Source of the DNA: Pezicula radicicola
Lineage: Eukaryota > Ascomycota > Leotiomycetes > Helotiales > Dermateaceae
Direction of reading: 5' to 3'
NCBI GenBank assembly: GCA_003008705.1
Contig: PDUO01000030.1
Span: 392,982 to 456,981, forward strand
Length of the DNA: 64,000 nt
Made by a program: the position numbers and the translations under genes
Shown: piece by piece, positions 55,546 through 64,000 of the stretch
How the letters are laid out: each line of letters starts with the position of its first letter
Numbering within the stretch: the first letter of the stretch is position 1
Notes under the pieces: generated by a model
What the model saw: the letters and a program-made list of their open reading frames with translations, nothing else
Databases searched by the model: none
Told to the model about the DNA's origin: nothing

Positions 55546-56014
55546 TGCATTCTTTCTGCATTATCTCGCGCAACTGTGGCGCTATTGTAGTAAAGTTATT
55601 TTCTTTCGATTTTATATAAAGATGAAGCACTGAAGTTAAAATCAGCTACACTTACCTTCAACCTAAAATATTACCATTGTTACAGTTCTATTGCTACCTA
55701 ATCGTACAAATAAAGTAAGCACCCTTACTAATGTTAGTGCATAGCCTATCCCTTTGTGCGTCAAACGGCTTTGTGTACAAGGATTCGACACCCCAACAAT
55801 TTCATCACCAAAAAGAATATGTATTTTGCTGTGCGCGTCCTCGTGGTCCGTGTCGAAGCCGTTTGACGTACAAAGGGATTGGGCTATATTAATAATAATA
55901 TACGCACTGAGTTCAACCTTTGATGCCCATTTATATTATCAACTATCAGACGAAGGATATCAGTTTTTTGTAAGTACTTAATCTAAACGTCGAGTTTCAC
56001 ATTCATTACTTGAA
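55546..56014. promoter_or_regulatory. Upstream region of the cluster regulator, with inserted inverted repeat
   Basis: 470 bp. The central part is the 148-bp inverted-repeat element listed separately; the 130 bp after it would be the core promoter of the Zn2Cys6 gene. Confidence 0.45.
55741..55888. mobile_element. 148-bp MITE-like inverted-repeat element
   Basis: The left arm (ATAGCCTATCCCTTTGTGCG then TCAAACGGCTT) pairs with the right arm, which reads CGAAGCCGTTTGACGTACAA then AGGGATTGGGCTAT; inner segments TTCGACAC and GTGTCGAA extend the pairing. The ends ATAGCC...GGCTAT are perfect terminal inverted repeats, and the element has no coding capacity. Size and structure suit a non-autonomous DNA transposon (MITE); the family is not identified. 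Confidence 0.65.
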
Positions 56015-57977
56015 ATGGCTACCGAGAGTCGAAGTTACAATGGCTGTTGGACCTGTAGACTGAGGAAAAAGAAATGTGACGAGAAACGACCTGTCTGCGT
56101 GGAATGCAGCATGCTGGGCATTGAATGCCATGGATTTGGTAAACGCCCGTCATGGATGGACCGCGGGCCAAACCAGAGGATAGAAACACTCAAAGTCAAA
56201 AAGAGGGTCGCAGAGAGAACGGCGGAGAAAAGAATGGAGCAAATTCACCAAAATTATGCTTCACCAATAAAACATCAAAAGAATGATAGCCGGAGACAGG
56301 AGGCTCCTAGTCATAGTGTCGACCAGGTGCTAATTACTACTTATCACACCTCTCTATCCCAAGAGAAACCAGTTCATGGTACTGAGACATATCTCTCAGG
56401 TTGCAAAGGCTTTCATCCTACTTCATTCTCGGCAGTACAGCCCTCTCTAGAAACCCGCGATCCCAGTATATGGCTGGAAAATATTGGTTCCTTCACACCA
56501 CACAACATGCTCCCTCTTCTAAACGCCGAATTGAATCCGATTGAGAAAGACATATCTTTACCTAACTTTGACTGGGGTTTGCCATCTCTTTCCGCTCTTG
56601 ATAGCCCTTTTCAATCTGATACTTGCTCCTCGGTAACAGCAAAACCGCCTGGGGTCAACCACGTTCAGTCTGGGAAGGAATCAAGATTGATGGTAGCCGA
56701 CATTGAAGAAGCCCTTCTGCTAGCTCATTACTTGGAAGAAGTATTCAACTGGCAATTCCAATTTAGGTCCTCATATGGTGGACTTAAGAAAGGCTATATG
56801 TTATGGTTAATTTCCCAGTCTCGGCCGTTGTATCTTGCGAGCCTCGCTTTAAGCGACTCATATCAAAGTGTCTCGAGACAGGCGCGACAAAAGTCTGGAA
56901 CTTTCACAGAACCCTCATTTCGATACAACCTAGCTCTGGAGTCATTTAACCTCGCTTTGCCAGCCAATAGCAGTACAGAGGATCTGGCGTTGCTGGCTTC
57001 TGCTATTAACTTCATTCACCTTGGGGTATTTTTGCTCCCAGTCATAATTTGAACATAATTTCATCTGCTAACGGCAATGCCAGATTTTACACTATGGAAC
57101 AATTGATTGGAGTGCAAATCTCCAGATAGCTACGTCAATAATATCTCCCTGGATTCTTGCACCGTCCAACCGTCCTCAGGTCAAAAGTGTCGGAGAACAA
57201 GCGAATCTAGAATAAAAGTCGACCGAGTTCTTAATTGCTTGGATCATCCATTTGGATGTGATTTCTAGTCTAATACGACAGCCACTTCCAACTCTGTGCG
57301 GAAATTACATAATCACCTTGCAGAATTCAGCTTCTAGAATCGACATGGAGTCTGTTAATGGATGTCAGAATTGGGTTTACGTCGCCATCTTACAGATTTA
57401 TGAACTACGCTACTGGAAGAAAAGAACGAAAACTTTCAGTCTGTGGGAATTAGTTTCCAAGGCCAGCTCGATCCAACAGAGTCTGGAGGAGAATATTGCT
57501 TCAAATATGAAGCGGCTCAATCAGAGCAAGCATGACTTAGAGCAGAGGCTGGACCACTCTGAATTGACTAGCCGTGTCAAGTATGACTATCACATATGCA
57601 CAATCACTCATGTTTATGCATGTTCGGCTTCGGTTTTGCTGGAAGTGGTTGTCTCGGGCTTCCATCCGGGACTTCAGGAGATGAAAGAAAAAGTTGATCG
57701 GGCACTCAAAACCTATGAATACATAGACGATCCTAGTTTCCTGCGTATGTTTCGCTGGCCACTATGTGTTACTGGATGTATGTCTCAACCAAGGCAGCAA
57801 GACTTCTTACGCAACCTTATGTCATTCCAAAGAGCTAGTGATATGAGGAATTTGCATGATGTTCTAGAGATTCTTGAGAAGGTTTGGGAAATGACAGCAA
57901 ATGACGGATTTGGAGAAGATGGCTTTGATTATACAAAGCTTGAAAGCCTTATCTCACGAAACATCTTTATAGTATAG
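56015..57977 (+). pseudogene. Zn2Cys6 transcription factor with an in-frame TAA (cluster regulator?)
   Basis: Exon 1 56015-57025 and exon 2 57084-57977 (intron GTATTT...GCCAG) would encode about 634 codons. The zinc cluster is complete: 'NGCWTCRLRKKKCDEKRPVC' followed by VECSMLGIECHGFG (ligands C11, C14, C21, C28, C31, C38). The fungal_trans_2-like region follows (ADIEEALLLAHYLEEVFNWQ onward). At 57213-57215 a TAA interrupts the frame at about codon 381, between SVGEQANLE and KSTEFLIAWIIHLDV; both sides are conserved-looking and in the same frame. Only a poor intron (GTCAAA...GACCGAG) could remove it. Either the gene is inactivated or it makes a shortened protein. Its position suggests it controlled the RiPP-like cluster. 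Confidence 0.72.
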
Positions 57978-60900
57978 CTTAATAGTATTATTGTTGAATG
58001 AAATGACTACTAAGGCAAGCGTGTGGGTGGCAAAGATGTTGTATTCTGTAAGAAATAAGTGTTTAAGAAGAGCCTACTTGCGGGGACGGTCTCATGAATA
58101 TTCCCATTTGATTCAACGATTATTAATTCATTAATTTGGTTACTGTCGGTATAATATCTATACCGATTTATATTAGTCGGGATCCTGTCAACTACTCAAC
58201 GGGCAACCTAGTGAGGTATTACAGTAGGGTGCTTATTTGAGTATATTGACAATGGATGATTCCTTCTATCTAATAGAAACGAGTGGTTTTATATAGGAAC
58301 CTACCAATTGGGCTAATCCTAATTAGGTTAGGCTTATATATTCTATGGCTCTGATTAGCTGAAATAATAAAGGAAATATAATGAATATAATTACTAGATA
58401 TCGATGTTCTAATACTAGGCCTACTTTAGAATCATTGGACCTATAGGTTATATTTAATTAAAGGTATTAATTGATATTAATATTAGTCTATTATCCCTCT
58501 CTTCCTTCTGTATCCCTATCCACTAGTTTTCCTTCTCTCCCTTCCCTATCTCACTACTCCCGGTAGCTCTCTCTATCTATCCTATCTCTTCTAGACTAAT
58601 ATAGTTTATATCGATGAAGTATTTCAGAGTATTACAGGCCTTAGTCTTTATTATAGTATCTATAGAATTAGTCTTACTATTGATCTACTTGATTTCTACT
58701 ATTTCCCTCCTTTTATATACCTAGTATAAATATATAATATTGATTATTAATTACTTTTTCTAGGTTATACTAAGTTTAACTAGATAGTTAAAGAGTAATT
58801 TCAAGTTAGTATATATAATTAATAAGATTATTATTAATAGTACCTTATTAAGAGTTAATTTAATTATAACTATAATATTAAATTTATATACTAGTTTATA
58901 TAATTTAGTAGTTAAAATACTTCTAGTAACCCTCTTATACTTAATTAATAACTAGTAGATAATATTAATCTTATCTATAGTATTTATAAGTATAATTATA
59001 TATCTAATTTATAATAAGAGGTTTAAATTATTAGTAAAGGAGGTATTAGTAAAAGTAATTAATTTTAGAGTTTTTATATTAAGTTTAATAAACTTAAGAC
59101 CTTTAGATAGATTATTAATCTACTATTATAGATATTAATTTAAAGTTTTTATATTAGTTTCCTTAGAGTTAGTTATTTAGATAGTAAATAATAAATTAAA
59201 AGTAGTCTCTAACTAATAAATAAAAGTAATATAGACTCTATAAATTCTTTAAACTATATATTAATCCTTAGATATAAGACCTTAGTAAATTATACCTCTA
59301 GAGCTTATTAATATAATAACTTTAGTAATTTTAATAATACTAAGATTCTAGTATTATTATTATTAGATAAGTATAATTCTATTTAGAACTATATAGATTA
59401 TATTATTATTGAATTTAAGTAGTTTCTCTAGAGTTAATTACTTATATTCCTTAGTTAAAAACTTAGCTTTATAGAGTTCTCTTTTCTCTAGGGTAGTGAA
59501 TTTATTATTTATAAGGAATAGTATATTATTAGTTTATAAACTAATAACTTTAAATAGTAGTATAGTACTACTATAGAGTAGGTATAGATTATATAAGGAC
59601 TATTCTATAGTTATTTTTATAATATAGTAGAAATAGTAGATCTTAAACTAGTAGTTTCTAATTTCTAATACTTTATATAGTAGTTTTATAACTTTTAGAA
59701 TATAGTCTAAACTAAGTCTAAGTATAGTTTCTAACTCCTTTAGTAGATATATATAAAATTTATAATTAAGCTTAGTTATAGATTATATATAGACTTAAGA
59801 GATATTATATAAGTAAAGGTAAGTCTAGGAATTATCTAGAAGAGTAGTAAGTATAAGGAGTATTTATTAACTTATATATTAGATAATTAGAGATTATATT
59901 AAAATAATTTACTTTTTTATATTATTATAAGCTTATATAACTAACCTTAACTTTTCGAAAGTTTATATAGTTCTCTAGTATTTTATATTATTAATAAAAT
60001 AAGAGTTAAAGAGATATATTATTAGAGGAATATCTATAAACTTAGTAATTTTAAAGACTCCTTTTTCTAGAAGTTTAATAATCTCTTTTTAATATAATAT
60101 TATAAACTAGAGCTCCTATATATTAATATTATCTTAAATAAAGATAGTAAGGTTTACTATAGTTATTAATAGAAGTAGATTCTTATATAAGTACCCTCGG
60201 CCTTATTATAATAGTACTATTATAGTTATTTCCTCTATTAGATAGATTAAATTAATTAATTAATTTTAAGATATTTTACTAGTTTAAGATATTTTACTAG
60301 TTTAGGGTATTTTACTAAAGGTATATTTAATAGAGGTAGTTATTAGGATTACTAGAGTAAGTATAGATAGAACTAATTATACTATAATAACTTAATTAAT
60401 AGATTAATAATAATACTATAGAATAGAAATAAATACTATAATATAAGTAGTCTCTAGTTACTTAGCTTACTTATAGAACCTTAAGGGTTTTATATTATAT
60501 TCCTAGTATTAGTAACTCTTTCTTTTATTATAAAGTAGACTATTATCCCTTAATTATAATAACTAGTAATTTTTATAATATTAGATATATTAATAGTTAG
60601 ATTCTATAATATATAATATAATAATTATAAGATTTTATAGTATTAATAAGTAATAGAAAGATTTCTAAAGAACTTCCTCTTTTAAATTAAACTAGAATTA
60701 AACTCTAATTATTAGTTTAAATAACTATTAAATAATCTTAGATAATTATTTTAAAATAGACTAAGTTTAGACTATAATTATTTATAAAAGAAATATTTTT
60801 CTCTTATTTCCTTTATTTAAAAATATCTCTAATAATACTATCTTTTATAAATCTTTTCTAACTTTCTTTCTTCTTAACTTCTTCTTTTTTAATCTTTATT

Positions 60901-63900
60901 AATTAAATTATTCTTTTTTAAGATAAGGATAGTTTTATCTTATTCTATAGTATTATTAATAATTCTATAGAATTATCTTCTTTATCTTTTATATCCTTAT
61001 CTTCTATATCTTTACTTTCTATAATATTATAGCTCCTTTTATAAAGATTCTATAAATAGTATAGTAGGTTATTACTAGAGATATTAATAATTATCTATTC
61101 TCTACTAATACTAATAGTAATTACTAGATTCTATAAAATATAATTATTCCTATAGTCTTAAATATACTCCTCTTTTAAGTTAATTAGAATAAATATTAGT
61201 TTACTATCTTTACTTATACTTAGGGTATTCTAGATAATAATTATTATTACTATAATTATAATAATTATTATATCTTTATAAATACTATTATCTTCTTATA
61301 TACTAGATTAAATAATTAATATATTATATATAAATATATAAATTACTACTTTTAAGTAGATAGTATAGATTATAAAGTTATCCTTATTAATCCTATATAA
61401 GGAAATACCTTATTACTAGTTCTAGCTCTAGTTCCTACTACTACTATAACCTCTACTCTTATAACTTCTATTCCTACTCCTATAGTACTAGTTCCTAGTA
61501 GATAAGCTACTAGTAGTATTAGTTATAATATAGGTTATAGTATAGATAGATCTTCTAGTAATACTATAGTTTATAGTAGTTATTAAGATAATCTTATATA
61601 GTATAATATTAGTTAAGTTACTAAGTTAATTAGAGATAATTATAATACTTATATATTATATCTATCTCTTCTAAAGAAGGATAGTAGATCTAGTAATCTA
61701 TATAAAGAAGGATTATATAACTTCTTCTCTTAGAAGAATACTCTATAGTATACTACTTATATTAGTATTAAGAAGATATTAAATAATCTATAGATAGAGA
61801 AGACTTAATTCTTTACTTACTAGTAGGGTTATTATAATAGAGATAATAATAATAATCCTTTTAGTAGTTCTTCTAGAGATCCTTCTAGTAGTAGTAGTAA
61901 ACTATTTTAGTTTATATTTATTTATTAATTATTTTATAGAATAATTTTATAGAATAGTTTAGAGTATTTTTATAGATTAGCTTTCTAGTAGTATTTTCTA
62001 AAGGTATTTCTATAGGTATTATAAATCTTATAATATAGGTTTTTATATTTTATAAGGTATTTTTATAAATATTTAATAGATTTTCTACTTTATATAATAG
62101 TCTATAGTATAGTTTTTATAATAGATTAACTAAAATAACTAATATAGAATAATAAAATAAATTAAAAATATATCTATAATATAAAATACTATAAACCTAA
62201 ACTTTATAATATAACTCCTAGTTATTAATTTAAGTTATAATAGTCTTTTATCCTCTTTCTATCTAATCTTTAACTCTTACTTAAAGTTAGTTTATATTAA
62301 TAAACTTCTTAAGAGTTTTATTTAGACTTAGTTTTATTATTATATCTATAAGATTATCTTAGCTATTAATCTATTAGATCTCTTATAGTTCTTTCCTTTT
62401 ATAGGATTATTATAATACTATAATATTAATTATTAAATACTTTTCTTTAATTATTCTAAGTTTAATAAGATATTTATAAAGTAAGTAAGAGTCTATATAA
62501 ACAATAGTTAGAATAACTATAAGGCTTAGCTAATCTATAATTAATTTAATAGTAGTATTAATAGTAATTACTATATCTATACCTTCTACTATTCTATAGA
62601 TCTCTAATACTAGTATACTTTAGATAACTCTTTTACTTTTTATAGAACTCTAATATACTAGGTTTCTCTTAATTTTAAAGTATTCTTATTCTATAGTTTT
62701 ATTTATAATAATAATTTTATAACTAAGTTAAAAGCTAAGATCCTTATTATTTATAAATAATCTATCTATAAATATAAAGAGCTTTATAATTAGTAAATTA
62801 ATTAAAATATAAGTAATTCTATAGTCTAGGTTCTATATTTACTAATTAAGTCTCTTATTTAGGTTTATAATATCCTCTTTAGTAGGATTCTAGGTTTATA
62901 TAACTATAGAGAGGTTATAAATAGTTTCTAGTTAGTAGATTATAATAATATATACTCCCTAGGCTTATTACTTAGTATATTAGTATTAAAGACCTAATTC
63001 TAAGAATTCTATAATATCTATTTCTATAATTTAAATAAGTTTAATTTTCTTATCTTACTCTTTTTAATATAACTAGATAGTATCTCCTTATTTCTATAGA
63101 ATATATCTATTAAAAATAAATAATATTTCTAATATTAGTATCTCTTTTTACTTAGTTATAAATTTAGCTTTCTTAAGCTCTTTTTTCTTTAATCCTATAA
63201 ATTTCTCTAATACTATAATTAGAGTATTATATATCTATATACTAACTATCCTAAATATATCCTTATCTTCTATAATTATTACTAGTAGATAATAATTATA
63301 GATAGATATTATTATTAATAGCTTCTTTTTATAATACTTATAATATATAGTTTACTAATAGATTCTAACTTTAGGGATTTTATATAATAGTTATAAAATA
63401 ACTATAATTATATTTAATAGATATTAGTATTATAGTTCTATAAATAACTTTATTAGAATAAGTTACTATAGGAATATAATTAATTAAATATATACCTAAG
63501 TAATATTATAAAGTTATATTTAGATATTCAAGTCTAGAATTTAGATTAAAGAAGGGGCTAGTATAATTATAACTCTCTAACTAGCTCTCTAGATTATTAG
63601 AGATTAGATAAGAATAACTTCTTTTCCTTTATTATTATATACTTAGATTATAAGTCTTGATTTCTTATATAGAGTATCTATAGCTTTATCTTTAACTTTA
63701 TTTATAAGTTTAAACTTAAAAATTTAAATTCCTATATACTTTTTAGAGTTATATTCTATAAAACTAAATACTTCTCTTATAATTAAACTATTAATTTCCT
63801 ACTTTTAGAATTCCTTAAATAGTATTCTAGGAGTTATAATAACTCCTTTCTTCTATAGTTTTAATAAAAGCTCTTTATTAGTTTACTCTTTTATAATTAT

Positions 63901-64000
63901 AAATATTATAGTAATCTCTTATTCTATAATAACTATTTATATAAAATATTTATTAAAATCTCTAAAAATATTAATACTTCTAATAAAGTAAGTATAAGTA
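57978..64000. repeat. AT-rich, CpG-depleted block, RIP-type relic of repeats
   Basis: From about 58440 to the window end the sequence is made almost only of A/T with scattered G/C. TA dinucleotides dominate and CG is nearly absent (I noticed only a few, for example near 58610, 59956 and 60198). No open frame of useful length is seen on either strand. This is the composition left by repeat-induced point mutation of transposons in Pezizomycotina; the original element cannot be recognised by eye. The first 460 bp are a transition zone. Confidence 0.8.

Noticed and set aside
55775..55800. GGATTCGACACC, resembling a tRNA T-arm
   Set aside because: No matching acceptor, D or anticodon arms; it is part of the inverted-repeat element.
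55754..55981. 75-codon frame upstream of the Zn2Cys6 gene
   Set aside because: It runs through the inverted-repeat element; chance frame.
1..64000. CRISPR arrays, bacterial operons, prophage features
   Set aside because: The window is clearly fungal nuclear DNA with spliceosomal introns; the tandem repeats seen are micro- and minisatellites.

Overview
The window looks like a filamentous ascomycete (Pezizomycotina; I lean to Leotiomycetes, without proof). The evidence is: genes of 0.4-3 kb with 45-115 bp introns of GTNNGT...CTNAY...YAG type, many Zn2Cys6 regulators, three RTA1-like membrane proteins, a NACHT-ankyrin protein, UstYa (DUF3328) proteins, and a CpG-poor AT-rich block at the right end that looks like RIP-damaged repeat. 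Exon borders were read by eye from splice signals, reading frame and family motifs.

Layout. 0-7 kb: a bZIP-DUF3425 regulator divergent from an aldo/keto reductase, a Zn2Cys6 regulator, and a frameshifted gene of a family I cannot name. 7-10 kb: one doubtful ORF, then gene-poor DNA with degenerate repeats and a short interstitial telomeric tract. 10-24 kb: RTA1-like gene, secreted tannase/feruloyl esterase, RTA1-like gene divergent from a sterol glucosyltransferase, and a Zn2Cys6 regulator divergent from a third RTA1-like gene. 25-37 kb: a disordered Ser/Pro-rich protein whose stop codon lies in a probable intron, a nucleotide-sugar transporter fused to a second large domain, a three-domain nucleotidyltransferase-HAD-kinase protein, and a small RCR-type membrane protein. 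38-46 kb: a membrane RBR ubiquitin ligase with a broken RING2, a NACHT-ankyrin protein and a UDP-glycosyltransferase. 48-58 kb: a hemerythrin-like protein and what looks like a RiPP (ribosomal peptide) gene cluster: a tiny secreted precursor gene, two UstYa-like oxidases, a membrane-anchored prolyl-4-hydroxylase-like enzyme, an unrecognised protein and a Zn2Cys6 regulator with an in-frame stop. 58-64 kb: AT-rich, no genes.

The most remarkable object is the precursor gene at 50008-50883 (minus strand). It has a signal-peptide exon, a 17-nt exon, then ten successive exons of exactly one nucleotide each, separated by well-formed 49-79 nt GT-AG introns, then a final TGT-TAG. Twelve introns interrupt a 141-nt reading frame. 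Spliced, the single nucleotides supply most of a Cys-bracketed C-terminal peptide (CEDSYNC) followed at once by the stop. Lying beside UstYa genes, this is best read as a RiPP precursor whose core is assembled base by base through splicing.
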